Assembly: GCA_933822405.4 (NCBI GenBank)
Contig: CAKOGP040002036.1
Location: 2,636 to 66,635, forward strand
Direction of reading: 5' to 3'
Origin: Cylindrotheca closterium
Lineage: Eukaryota > Bacillariophyta > Bacillariophyceae > Bacillariales > Bacillariaceae
Length of the DNA stretch: 64,000 nt
Shown here: in pieces, positions 10,851 through 22,900 of the stretch
Layout: the number at the start of each line of letters is the position of its first letter
Position numbering within the stretch: position 1 is the first letter of the stretch
Made by a program: the position numbers and the translations under genes
Notes under the pieces: model-generated
Told to the model about the DNA's origin: nothing
Seen by the model: only the letters and a program-made list of their open reading frames with translations
Database searches by the model: none

Positions 10851-10922
10851 TCAAACTCAACATAATAATAAGGCACCTTCTCACCATACTTGAATACACT
10901 CCTCCACAACGACACAGACACC

Positions 10923-13616
10923 ATGAGAAGTGAAGCCTTCGCCGCTCCTTCATTTCCACAAAAGAGTCTTTTGTGTATATTTTGCCTCTTCTGGAACCTA
11001 AATTTGGCTCAGGCGACGATAAATAACTTATTGACAGGACTGCCATCGCCTGAAACCGAATCGCCGGCCTCGGCCTCAGCCTCAGCCTCATCACCTTCAC
11101 CATTGATTGTCACACAAACGACAGCATCAGACTCATCGGCAGATCATCTGGTTCCTTTTGACGACGAATGTGTAGCTCATGTCACGCACACGATTGCCGA
11201 TAATGGTTCTCGAACACAACTCCTGTGTACCGTGAATGGCCTGTCGTTCCTGATTCCTTCCATCAGGGAATCGTGGATTAAGGAACAAATGGAATTGGGA
11301 AAATTGATCAGTGATGAAACGGTGATGACACTACCAGAGGATGCCATGCTGAATCAATACACTGATGAGATTCACACAACAGAACCACCTACCCTTTGGA
11401 ATCATGAAATGGAAGAACGGGAACGACGAAGAAGATTGCGTCGATTGGCAACGACTGGAACCAAGACTGTGCTTGTGGTTCGCATCCAGGCTACTGATAA
11501 AACGTCGGCCCTTACCGCCACTCAGATTGGAAACTATGTTTTTGGAGACGATGGGTCGGCATATAATCTAAAAGCACAGACTGCAGCTTGTTCCTTCAAT
11601 ACGTTGACTTACAACAAAGCGAGTGCTCGCAATGGTGCAACCACCAGTATTGCCAACGGGATTGTAACCATCCCAGTCAGTGTTGCTACTAGCGTTAACC
11701 AGACCAAAATGACCAATGCAGTCACGGCTGCACTCCAAACCGAGTTTAGCGTTACCAAACTTCAGGACCTCGCCGATCATCTCATGTACTGCTTTCCCAA
11801 AGGAACGATGGACGATAAAACTATTGCAAATGCCTTTATGGGTGGCTTCTTGTCATTTTACAACGACGAGGCATGCTCTTATCCATCAGCGCAAATTCAT
11901 GAACTTGGGTGAGTGATAAAATGAACAGCACCAAATTTGACCACAGAGTATCAGGAACGCTAACTTTTGTTTCTTTCACATTGCTAACATGATGATAGTC
12001 ACAACTTCAACATGGGTCATTCTTCAGATAGTGCACAGGAATATGGTGACAAGAGCGGACTCGTAAGTCATTGAACTATCCCGCTGGGTGTTGTCTAGTC
12101 TTACTGTTTGAATATTGTACCTAATGATGGACCTTTTTTTCTTTTTTTTCGCTTGATTTGTTTCCAGATGGGTTTCTCCTACGAGTACACTGATAAACCA
12201 AAGATGTGCTTCAATGCCGCGAAAAGTTGGCAACTTGGATGGTACGCTTCCAAAGCCGACTCCATTACTCCTTCTTCGAGTAGCCCCACGTACTCAACAA
12301 AACTTGCGGGCGTTGTCGACTTTGCTATCACCAAGAACAAGGTGTTGATTGAAATCCAGCAGACTTCCAGTCCGACGTTTTTCTACGTCAATTATAACCG
12401 CGCCACAGGAATCAATTCTGGAACCGTGGAAGGAGCCAACAGTGTCTTGGTCGTGTCGAAAAATACAACTATTGATACCAACGTTTCCTTTGCAAACGCG
12501 ACTCTATCTTCTGGGAATTCCTTCGCCATTAGCAACTTCAATGGCAAAAGCGGAGAGACTCTGACCATTACGTTTACTTCGTTGGAGAACAATGAAGCCA
12601 ACGTGGACATTGTGTTGACAGGATTTCCAGAAACTACTCCAACGGCAAGTATCAACCCAAGTCTGGCCCCGAGCAAGGCTCCAAGCATGCTTCCAAGCAG
12701 AGCTCCGAGTACTGTCCCAAGCAACCAGCCTTCTGCGAAGATCGTTACCTCTGTCAGTATTCAGCCATCCTCGAATCCAAGTGGAAGTGAAAAACCATCC
12801 AGCAGTCTTGCGCCTTCGATGAAGCCTTCTATGCAGCCATCTAGAACACCGTCGCTTTCGCCATCGAATTCACCGTCGCTTTCGCCATCGCTTGCACCGT
12901 CAATGAAACCAGTCCCCAGTCCCACGGCCAGTTTGCAACCATCTTCGCAACCATCGTCGCAGCCTTCCAAAGTGCCCACCAGCACCCCAGTCAGTGGTCC
13001 TACTCAAACCCCAAAGCCGATCTCAAACCCTCTGGGTACACCTCCTAGTGGCCCGATTGCCATCCAACGGGTGGCCACGATTGTGGTCGAAGTTGGAATC
13101 GATGGTCTGAATGACTTGGACTTGATTTGCAATGGACTCGAAGGTTTTTTGAAAGCCCATATTCAAGCGGCCTTTGACACCAACGCCCAGACCAGCATTG
13201 CCTGTACTCAGCAACAAACTCGGCGAGACTTGGTCGTGACATCCTTTTTGGATTACGAAAAGCCAATTCTGTTGACCGTGTCCTCCTCCTTTGCCGATTT
13301 CCGGCAAGCCCCGCGTCAATACTTTTTCTTAGACTTTTTGGAAGATTTGGTGGTATCGGAAGCCGCCGTCGCGGAACTTCCTCAGTATGTCAAAGACGCC
13401 ATGGGTTCCAGTGTGGAAGGTGTCCACATTCGACTGGTCGAAACAGACGACAAACCACTACTGATTTTGGCATTTGGAGAAGATGCTCCAACTCCAAATC
13501 CCTCGGGCTCTTCACCTACTTCCACTGTGGTGTCCCAGACGTCCGCTAGTGGTAGAAACGCTGGATATCTGGTGTCGTTCGGGCTTGGTGTGCTTGGAGT
13601 TTGCACGCTGCTGTAG
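10923..13616 (+). CDS. Gametolysin-like zinc metalloprotease (peptidase M11), tandem paralog
   Basis: Three exons, join(10923..11908, 11999..12062, 12168..13616), 832 aa. Introns are 90 and 105 bp at exactly the positions and phases of the 7141 gene. The domain order is the same: signal peptide, prodomain-like region, M11 catalytic domain with zinc motif HELGHNFNMGH at 326-336 and Met-turn Met351, FNAAKSWQLGWY, a shorter PSxxPS stalk, the shared C-terminal domain and a hydrophobic GPI-like tail (VSFGLGVLGVCTLL). All three zinc-ligand His and the general-base Glu are kept, so it is predicted active. The first 240 bp of coding sequence are identical to the paralog apart from one 6-bp GCCTCA insertion, while later exons and the upstream DNA diverge clearly, pointing to recent gene conversion. 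Role inferred as cell-surface matrix proteolysis. Confidence 0.92.
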
Positions 13617-13905
13617 TCAATTTAATGGCATATTTTGTCGTGGTTTGATGACAACGTTACTAAATAGAATAAAAACTTAGGATCATAGTTGAAATCAATG
13701 CTATTTGTGAATTGGTACACCTCTCATATCTTTTTCACCAAATCCGCCCGCTGACGAAAAAACGAACAAACATCCCTATACCGCACTGTATAATATTTTA
13801 TACCGGTATGCAAGAGATATGCGATGTATATAAAAAAGGATTTGTTTAGGCCCGGCTTGACTGGTGCCAGACAGACACCGGTTAAGAGTCGTTCATGTCG
13901 TTTCA

Positions 13906-14190
13906 TAATTGGTGGCTAGATATTGTCCTAGCCCATGCACGCAGGCTTCCGGGTTCGGATCGGCGAGACTCAAGTCTTCAACTCTTTGAGTAGGTACTCA
14001 ATGCGTTTTCGAACTTGAAGTCTCCAAAAGATGGGCGGGTGGGTGGGAGTTAAAGAATTTCCACCTATTGCTGGAGTCTGGATGTGTTTTGCTCAAGTTT
14101 GAAGTTGGACTGATTTGTGTGCCTTTGAGTCTTGCCCCGATCCGAACCCGGAAGCCTGCGTGCGCCAGGACAATATCTAGCCACCAATTA
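13906..14190. mobile_element. MITE with about 60-bp terminal inverted repeats, TA ends
   Basis: 285-bp non-coding element. The left end ATTGGTGGCTAGATATTGTC and following bases (CACGCAGGCTTCCGGGTTCG) recur as the reverse complement at the right end. Both ends are flanked by TA, as left by Tc1/mariner-type transposases. No ORF inside. The flanks from 13617 to 15870 show no confident gene: they hold AT-rich DNA, GTAC/ACCGGT-type palindromes (13803, 14491, 14440) and a T-rich tract near 14610-14660. Confidence 0.75.
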
Positions 14191-15871
14191 CGGTCGGTTG
14201 GGTAGAGTTCAGCCTCTCAATTGAGCAAGAGTGAATTGAGGGTGCTACGGATCAAACTACAGTGTACCGGTAGACTGACTATGTAAGAATATCCAGTACC
14301 TATGACCAATGCAATGAATAGGGAAGTGAGATGTAAACTTCCAACCCCAAAGATACTTCATGTATTTAGGGGAGACCCATCTTGCCACGCGGGGAGTCCA
14401 TAGCCTAGTGGCACATCTCTACATTTTGTACAGGACTACGACCATTATACAGTACTGTGTGTATTTTAAAACATACCAATAAAGACGCACTACCGGTAGT
14501 ATAGGAATGAAACAAAACGACGGACTGATGAAGATGATTGATTTTATTGGCTTATTGCCATCATCGTCAAGACTCCAATGGATCTTTGGTTGTCATGTCA
14601 TACTTTTGCATTTTTTTTTAAAATAAATCAGTTTTTTCTCTTTCTTTTCTTTTCTTTCAATTCAATATATGTTTTGACATGTTTGTTTGCTTGATGAAAC
14701 ATATTATATGACATGTATTCGGCTACTGAAGTAGTTTTGTTTGTGTCATGCATTTAATTTTTAAAATATGCACCATGGCTTGGACTTGGAAGCTCGACTG
14801 GGTAGCTTGAATATTTCTTCGACAACAGATGCGTCGTTTGACTTTGGCTCGACTGTAGCCTTGATTGTAGCCTTGATAGTAGCTTGTATTGTATGGTATT
14901 CCTTCCTTCGCATACCAGTACACCGCTTTATGACAGCAACTATCATTTCATAGATGTGTTGCAACAAAGCAAGGTACCATAGTAGCGATGGAAAGGACAT
15001 GGTTTTGTTGGATTTGAGGCGCAACATGGCTTCGTACTTTCGTGCTAATGTTTTTGATGACCCATATAGTTGTACCTTGATGTGGAATGGCTCTCAAATG
15101 TCAGTTCGCTCTCTCATTTCCTTGAACTTCTGGTAAAATAGCTTCATTGCCATCCTGCAGTGGTAAGAGCCAAGAATCTTTCTTCCAGAGGATAGTGGAA
15201 CGGTTTTTTTAGGGCCTTTTCCAAGACCATCACGCCAAACCTTGAGGTAGACATTCGGCAGTACCACAACACAATAATACTTGACTTTGTGATGGAAATT
15301 TTGGATGCATCTCTTGATCTTTATAAACGCTGCAATGATGATATGATTGATATGCTTGATAGGACAAATCATGATGCAGCTCACGATGGCAAGAGCCAAG
15401 ATGCAGAAGCAGAAGACTTGGACAGATGCCTTGATCGTTTCAAGGCTTCCATGGAGGATAAGCTTGACAAGACTCATCATGGCGAATTGTCCAGAGCAAG
15501 ATGCAGGTCAATTCAGCAAAGACTGGGGCACATGTCTTGAGAGTAAGCTTGAAGAGGCTTATCATGGTATGGATCAAGCTGGGAAAAGCCGAGGTCATGG
15601 CCTCTCCAAAAGATTAGATTGGAATGACAGGTGGTGCTGGCGACCATGGCACCACCATGCTGCTTCCATCAAAGTTGGAAGCGGTATTAATGGTTGTCAG
15701 CTTGAGAATGTCTTGGCCCATGAATGCAACGACGAGTGTGATAAAAAAGGCCAAGGTTTCTTCGCAAGCTCTCCACCACCACGACCTTCCACTTCTGCTG
15801 CAGCGAAAAAGCCCCCACAATCTCCATTCACTGAATCCAAAGAGTCAACTTGTGACTATTGGAAGCCGTCT

Positions 15872-16690
15872 TCACCAAAGAGAACAAGAAGACCAGACAG
15901 TCAGGTGGGGACGAATGGCCTCGGATGCATTTTTCGTAGTATCCCCTACACCACCAGGCATTGCTTTGGCTCTCACAAACTTAGAGCACACTGCTTTGAT
16001 AGCTTTTGCTTCTATGGCCTCCCGCTGGTTGTGAATGAACTCAGTGCGTGTCAATTGGTCCTTAACAGTCAATGTGGACGTAAAACGGCCAAACTGTTGC
16101 TTTATCATTGGAGCTGTGGCAGCATGAACTGCTTGTCGCGTTGCAGCTAGGCTTCGTATGGTGTTTGAATACGTCAGGTTTCTCATCACAGTCTTAGTAT
16201 TTGGCAGTGGATTTGTCTTAGACCTTCTGCCCTTTGGATTACTGATAGTGCCCTGAACTAGGTCTCCATTTGTTGGTGTCATCTCATAGGATAGGACGGT
16301 ATAGTGCAGATTGACCTCTGGATTCCCCGCCTGGGTTCGCAACCACTGTATCAAGTCTGCGGCAGACGAGTTTGCTCCATTGGAAGCTTTGGCTGCAATG
16401 TATTCTGGTGAAGTTATCGTGACGGATTGAGTCGCAGACCTAGAAACATAGCCATGCTTCAACTCAAGAAGCATCTTCCAAGATTTCGTACCTGTAACTG
16501 CTGCCTTCTGTTGGGCACAGACTATTTGTCGAGCTTCTGCAGTGAGGTTGTGTGCTTTTATTGGTAACTTGGCTGCAGGTTTGGCATGGTATTTGTGGAG
16601 GGTGTCTCCTTTACAAGAGATGTAGATATAGGATTGGTCACCTGCCTTTTTACTGCTATGAATACGTAGTCCTAGTCTGCAGGAGCACAA
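15872..16690 (-). pseudogene. Transposase-like relic (tentative)
   Basis: An open frame of about 272 codons on the minus strand without its own ATG (it opens at a TTG). In-frame-looking stretches upstream (an ATG near 17010, then a stop after about 40 codons) and downstream (15094-15480: NVYLKVWRDGLGKGPKKTV) are in different frames and broken by stops. Composition (AHNLTAEARQIVCAQQ, then a basic middle) recalls the N-terminal part of Mutator-like transposases, but I see no catalytic motif. Most likely a decayed mobile element; an unrecognised multi-exon gene is possible. A + strand frame over the same DNA (15347-16150) is taken as a shadow. Confidence 0.35.
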
Positions 16691-19001
16691 TTTGTCTCCT
16701 GTAATGTCCTTTGAAGTGTGCGTAGCTCGGGGACAGGTTTGGCCATCTGGACGATTTCACAAACGATCGTGAATCGTCAACCGGTCGTCACTCTTTTTTG
16801 GCTGGTTGTTGTATATCAGGCAGCAAATGTATGGGCGGCACTGTGGATTATATCTGATGGCATACCAATGCCAAGTAGCCTAGTCTTCTGGTGGTGCAAA
16901 GCGCCTCCTTCCAGCGTCGGAATGGTCGTTATTGGCTGCTGCTTCCTCCATCACGACGTCACTGTCCATATTTGCTTGTTCTTCTGCAGTTGTTTGACCC
17001 TGCATCTCTCAAAGAAGAAGGATCAAGAAAGTGTAATTTTTGTATTGTGGATGAATAATACTGTCTTGTGATGAATATATACTGTCAGAAAGTTACTTTT
17101 ATGATACGATATAATATTTAAGGCAAAAAGTAACCTTTTTTGTTTGAGCGATGGATATCCTGCCTGAAAATTACTTATGGTACGACACGAATATTTATGG
17201 CAAAGAGTAACATTTCTGTTTGAAAATGTTGCGTGGCATGTTACAAAGCGAGCAACGGTACCGTAAAAAATACTGCCAAAAAGGCATAAAAGTAACAGTG
17301 CGTTTGACACAGATGACTCGAAATTCTTATGTATTTTGAGCAATGGTACAGTACTGGTACCGTATTTATGTTACTTTCGTAACATTCCACATATTGTACA
17401 CGTACAGTACACGTATCTGGTTCGTACTTGATCAGGCAAGACGGTAGACGGACTGGCAAGAGAAGACTCCTGTCTTCACGCCAACAGTCATGTCGTCAGT
17501 CGCTTAAGCGAAGTAACGGTAATTCATTGGACGAAAATTCGGGGACGATCGGCATGGCAAACGAAGGCGTGAACAGAAGCATTCTTTTTGCCAAGTGCAA
17601 GATGAGACGATGAAGAGCTAAGGAACCACGATCATCTGAAACAGTTCAGAACGATTATATCTTTTTTTCTTTCATCTACTCATTACCCGACTCCCGGAGT
17701 CGTCCATCCAAATTTGCCCAGGTTGCATATCTGGTCCCTAATTCTAGTTACCAAGCTTACGATGCCAAACCTACATCTCTTACTTACGTATGGAGGACTG
17801 GCATAATCTTGTTTGGTACAAATTCGTAGTATGCAATCATCCTAGGCCAATCACGCTAGATATCGAGTCATGAAGTGGAGGCGGCGCCTGGTAATCCGTA
17901 GGATTAGTACACGTGTATTTACCACATTCGATCACGACAAATTATTATTTGACGAACAAAGGCAGTACAAGGCCACATTTATCGTGTTTTATAGTTTCAA
18001 ACATTTGTTTGTTGGAGAATGTTGTTTCACGCCATATTTAAGTGTACCAAAAAGTCGAAAATATTGTACTGCAGCATTTAATATTTTATATAAAAAATAT
18101 GGTACAAAAACTAATATTATGAAGCTGAAGCATCCTCTAGTTCATTCTAAAGTATCAGGTACTAGCGCTGTAAAAGATAATCAAAAGACCACAATTCGAA
18201 TATGACAATAAGACATGCCAATCTGGTACTGTACTACAATTACAGTTGTAATTAGTTTAAAATGGTGGAAGACGCCGTCGCCCCTTTGTTGGGATGTCCA
18301 GTCCAGTGCCATCATCGCGATACTGCATGCACCACCGAGTATTGCAATAAAAATTATCATTATTGGCAACAACGGCTGTTCACATGTCTGACGGATATCG
18401 CTTGCTCCCCATATTTGAGCAGGGTGATGGATCACATGACACTGATATCCCAAGCGAGGCTTCCGCTTTCCCTTTCAATCCTTTGGAAATAGTAATCTCA
18501 AATCGACGATCTTGTTCTTGAAGTAGGTACGCCAATCCCAAATCCTAAAGGGACCACTTATCTGGGATCTTGCTGATCAGGATGCGCTTACGAGCCTCGA
18601 CCTGCCCATCCCACCCCCGTCGTCCCACCCAAACGATTGATTCGTTTTAGGTGGCCAAACAAGACTGGAGGGAAGCACCCAGTCGCAGCAAGCCATGAAA
18701 TCATCTGGTTTCGCGTCGCCGATGCGACCTAGTGAGTGACCAATCCACTAGAAACCACAAAGGCAAACACTAGCCTTCCGAAGGATCCCTTGGAAGTGTG
18801 ACAATAAAATAAATGCGAAAATGTATTCTCGCCAAAATGTCCTAAAAGAGAAAGGGAAAAAAAAGTGAGATCATGTTTTTAAAAAAGTAAATGCAATTGA
18901 TGGGGTGAATTTCCAGGTGACACTCTCTGATGGGTTGTTCGTGTGTTGTCGCACACTATTATCATACTTCATCTCTTTCAAAGTCGTAGCAAGAATGTGC
19001 T
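16691..19001. other. Intergenic, no gene seen
   Basis: Only short unrelated ORFs. Contains an imperfect repeated AT-rich phrase at about 17080-17250 (TATGATACGA...AATATTTA.GGCAAA.AGTAAC, about three copies) and dense GTAC palindromes at 17340-17420. Confidence 0.5.
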
Positions 19002-20900
19002 TCATTTGGCACCTTTTCCTCGATTTACCACTCGGCGACTGTATCGTCGTCCTTTTTCCGTCATGCCAGATCCCAAAGTTTCAGTAGAAGGATCCTTCGT
19101 ATCTGGCGAAAGCTTGAGCTGTAGCCGTCGGCTGTAGCGCTTTCCGGATTCGGTCCATCCAGATCCCATTCCATCAGAAGGAATATCATTCGTAGCTGCG
19201 TTGTCAGATTGCTCAGTTGGTGCTGCAAAAATCTCGCCATCGCTACCATCCTGCTCCAAAGAATCGAAGTCGTCATTAATCAATCCAGCATCAAAAGGCG
19301 ACTCGTCCATGGTACTCAAGTCTTCTCCCTCTGGATCTTCGATAATGACAAGAAGGGAAGGTTTGAATTCCTTCTTCTCGTTCACGTCGTCGACTTCTTC
19401 TTCTTCCTCCTCCTTCTTTGGATCTTCGATAATGACAAGAAGGGTTGGTTCAAAATCGATCTTCTTTTCAGACATTTTCTCCTTCTGGCCCTTGCTTCTT
19501 CTGGCTCTTGCCTTGTTTGCCCACTTGGCTCTCTCGGCCTTGGTCTTCTTTTTCAAATTCGCCTTCTCGGCCAAGATCTCCTCGGCCTTCTTGACCCAAA
19601 TAGCGCCAGCTTTGGCAAGATGAGTCGATCGTTCATTGGCGATGTCATCGTTGAATCCAGCATCCAACGACGAGTCAATGTGGCTTTCGTCGCCGTCTTC
19701 TTCTGGATCTTCGATTAGGACAGGCAGCAAAGGAGTGAAGAGTTCGTTGGTTCGTTTGGCCCATGTTGCAGCGCAAGTTGGAATCGTAGATGATGAATTC
19801 ATTTTGCGACGCTTGGTGGGTCTGGATGAAATAAGGCAGGAAATTGCGGTTCGCTTGAGTGATAGTGGTGCTTGTTCTTCCATGCAGGGCTCGTCGTCGT
19901 TGTTGTCGTCGTCATCCAAATCCATTGGTACTGGAATATTGGAGAGCATGTGCTGAAGGACCGTTGGAAGCATTTGTCGGTGGTTCTCGAGCGCAATTGC
20001 AATGATTTCAGAGTCGACTTCGCCATCAATAAATCCAGTATCCAAAGACGAGTCAATGTCACTCAAATCTTCTTCTGCTGGATCTTCGATAATGGTGGCA
20101 AGCACTGTAGGTTTGAAATCGATCATCAAGCGTCGGGCATTCCGTCTCTTGATCTTGCGGTCAATTTGACGAATTAGCTGCCTTCGGGACTGAAGATCTT
20201 GCTCGTCGGGAATGAAGTTTCTCCTTCGAGTCTTAGGGGCGAATTGGACTCGGCTTGAAGAGGTTGGTTTGGGTGATCCCCAATCTTGTCTTGAAGGACG
20301 AAGAATGGACACAGGAGTGTGTGGAACGAATCTCACTGTGTTCTCTATCTCTGGAATTACTTCGTCGCGAAGTTGAATGCGCCATTGAATCAGACCCCAG
20401 CATTCCCTGCGAGATTGTAGCTCTTGCTTGTTTAGGACAAAGGTTCGACGAAAGATTTTGGCGAAACGGACACGATTTGGTTTTCTGGTGAACACACCCA
20501 ACCAACTTCGGTTTTTCTTGCGAGACCCGCCTTCTGGACGACGAAGGATGGAAACAGGAGGCTGTCGTCTGTTCCATTGCTTGCAAAGTATCTGATAGGT
20601 TCGGTAAGTGTCGAGTACCATGTACCGAAGTAACACGATTGCGACTGCACAAACCAAACCGGTAATGATGGTTTCTTGAACTGGTTGTTGTTGTTGTTGT
20701 TGTTGAGTGATGGCACTCATTCGAGGTAACTTGGGAAAGCTGATGCGTTTCAAGCTTTCTTGATTTACAAAGGTAGTGATGTAGTTGGTCATGATTGCTG
20801 TTGTTGTTGTTGTTGATTCAAAGAGGTTCATAATGGAAATTGTGAGGTGTTGCGTTGAGGCGGTGTGGAGTGAAAACCACGGCGGGTTGGAGATCGCCAA
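19002..20900 (-). CDS. Membrane-anchored protein with paired SILR/RVxF motifs; putative PP1-docking protein
   Basis: Single exon, 632 aa (an internal Met24 at 20831 is an alternative start). One transmembrane segment at about 79-98 (IITGLVCAVAIVLLRYMVL). Next come two copies of a basic module: SILR at 117-120 with RVRF at 143-146, and SILR at 198-201 with RVQF at 217-220, each followed by RR.F....Q.LQSRR. The pairing of [GS]IL[KR] with a downstream RVxF is the known combined docking signature of protein phosphatase 1 regulators. The rest is acidic and repetitive: four copies of a P[TS]LLVIIEDP-type unit, three of them followed by IDSS(L/P).DAG, and a tail with two GSG.TE.G.RYSRR repeats. Function is inferred from motifs only; the protein is otherwise unknown to me. 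Low-complexity poly-Q and Lys-rich stretches are present. Confidence 0.82.
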   Translation of the reverse strand: MAISNPPWFSLHTASTQHLTISIMNLFESTTTTTAIMTNYITTFVNQESLKRISFPKLPRMSAITQQQQQQQPVQETIITGLVCAVAIVLLRYMVLDTYRTYQILCKQWNRRQPPVSILRRPEGGSRKKNRSWLGVFTRKPNRVRFAKIFRRTFVLNKQELQSRRECWGLIQWRIQLRDEVIPEIENTVRFVPHTPVSILRPSRQDWGSPKPTSSSRVQFAPKTRRRNFIPDEQDLQSRRQLIRQIDRKIKRRNARRLMIDFKPTVLATIIEDPAEEDLSDIDSSLDTGFIDGEVDSEIIAIALENHRQMLPTVLQHMLSNIPVPMDLDDDDNNDDEPCMEEQAPLSLKRTAISCLISSRPTKRRKMNSSSTIPTCAATWAKRTNELFTPLLPVLIEDPEEDGDESHIDSSLDAGFNDDIANERSTHLAKAGAIWVKKAEEILAEKANLKKKTKAERAKWANKARARRSKGQKEKMSEKKIDFEPTLLVIIEDPKKEEEEEEVDDVNEKKEFKPSLLVIIEDPEGEDLSTMDESPFDAGLINDDFDSLEQDGSDGEIFAAPTEQSDNAATNDIPSDGMGSGWTESGKRYSRRLQLKLSPDTKDPSTETLGSGMTEKGRRYSRRVVNRGKGAK

Positions 20901-22573
20901 TTTGCCGTGTTTTTAACACGATTGACTCCTTCGAATCCTCGTTTGGTGGTCTCAGTGGACGGTGATGTTTTGTACCTTGTACGAGTACCTTGTAGTGTTT
21001 TGTAGGCACGCGTTACAGTATGTCTGCAAATTGCGTTTCCCCCCGTACACATCAACGAACGGGTATCGACCGCTACAAATCAATAAGTCGTTATATTTTC
21101 TTTTTTTAGACTAGTATCCTTTGGCAACGAATGTGTCGATCTTGGCTCAGTCGCTGGCCAACGATGTGGATTTTGGAGTTGCGCGTATCAGGTAGCGTAT
21201 AATTACCCTTTGGTTTCAAGGATGTTCGACTAATGATGCTGCATCGAGAATGGATGGATGGCAATGCGCTGCAGAAAATTGTAACTGACTTTTCTGCCTC
21301 TTGTTTGCCTCTTTGGATTTCGCATTGACCTCTGCAGGACATGAAACGAAACAAAAGAAATCGAAATGGTTTACTGTCGGCTCAGCATGGGAAGAGGAGG
21401 GAACTTTTTTTATTCTTTTACAGTACGGCCAAAGTGCGTTACCATCGAACAATAATACCTGGGTCGGAGGCAAGAATGTAAGTGGCTTGGCCGTTGTTTG
21501 GATGACTATCTAAGATCTGAATGAATGACAATTCTACTGCCGAATCAATGTCAGGTGGAGAGAATGACAAGCCGAGGAAACTTTCTTGATTCTTTTATGA
21601 GTGCGGTGGATGATCTAACACTTCTCTTTTAACTATTAGCCATGTTACAAAAGAATTGAAAGGATCTTTTGGGATATGATATTCTAGAAGCATCGCTTCT
21701 CGCCTTTGAAATGACCTTTGTTACCACATCAGGAGACTCAAATGGCTACTACATATATAAAAAAACAACTAACGCGTGTGGGGACAATGTAAATGGTGAC
21801 TATACAGTAGTGTCTTTCCGGCCAAAACTCGCATCTCGACACTGATTTGGAGATGTCAAGGTTATTTGTTCTCTTTTCTGGTCTATTCCAGACCAATATT
21901 TCCAAATTCAAAAGCATCGATCTCGAGTCTACATATATGTAACAAGAAGCGCATGGAGGAATAATGAAAGTTCTTACCACAAGAAGGTCGTTTGAATGGG
22001 CATTGTCATAGAGAAACAACGGTGTGTCCAATTGATCATTCAAACAAGCAAGCAAATGAAGAAGAACAAAAAGAGTCTCATCATTATTGAAGAATCAATG
22101 TTCGTCTGATTCGTTGTTTTTGAAGTGGATCATGGATATGCATCGTAAAGTTCCCATCTTTGAAAAAAATCAGACAATGAAGTACTAGTAGGAGCTAGCT
22201 AGGACTGATGGATGATCATAGGATGATACTAGATGGACGATGATTCGAACCATCAAATATATGTGAGTGACGTGACTGCCAACATGACAACGGTGCTGTC
22301 TCATATATGCCATATTAATCTGCAAAGTGGCCCGTCTTCTTTTCCCACCAGTGCAGCTTTGCTTACTACGTACACGTATACACGTACACTACTAGTCTAG
22401 AGTATTCGTACAAAGGTACACGTACCTGGTAGTCAATAGAACGGCGCAGTATTTGGTAAATTGACAATGTTATTATAATGAAACAAAAGCTGAGGATCAT
22501 AAAATGAAATCAACTACAGTAATTGCTGTTATGCCATTTGCTAATCAATCGGCACACCCCTACTGAATGAATG

Positions 22574-22604
<31 letters not shown>

Positions 22605-22900
22605 TTTCAATAATTTCTCTCTCACTCGCTTATTTGTGTCGGACACTATAACACACGATCACGAACAAACATTAATTCGATTCGAAATGCGTACGTTGCA
22701 AACGTCATCGGCCAATGGGCATGAAACGAAATGACATTCTGATTGGACAATAGTGTCGTAGTGTGACAAAAGGCAAATACGTGTTCCTGGCAAAAGTTGT
22801 TGACATCATTGCCAAAATAGAAGTTTCTACGGACAAGATCGTATTTTACGATTGCTTCCACTATACCGGTACAGCAACAGTATATCACTTCAATACAATA
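20901..22900. other. Intergenic, no gene seen
   Basis: No supported gene or RNA. Contains a (CAAT)n microsatellite at about 22564-22604 and a cluster of GTAC/ACGT palindromes at 22365-22435. The last 140 bp are the presumed promoter and 5'UTR of the phosphoesterase; the frame is open upstream of its ATG, but the signal peptide starts at 22901. Confidence 0.5.
22564..22604. repeat. (CAAT)n microsatellite
   Basis: TGAATGAATGAAT followed by six to seven CAAT units. Confidence 0.85.

Noticed and set aside
15347..16150. 267-codon + strand frame over the transposase-like region
   Set aside because: Irregular composition, no domain, and overlaps the more plausible minus-strand relic.
22200..22260. 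tRNA-like GGTTCGAATC on the minus strand near 22238
   Set aside because: No acceptor, D- or anticodon-arm pairing around it. No tRNA, rRNA or CRISPR was found in the window.
22763..22900. In-frame extension upstream of the phosphoesterase ATG
   Set aside because: It would bury the signal peptide; the ATG at 22901 gives a proper plastid-type leader.
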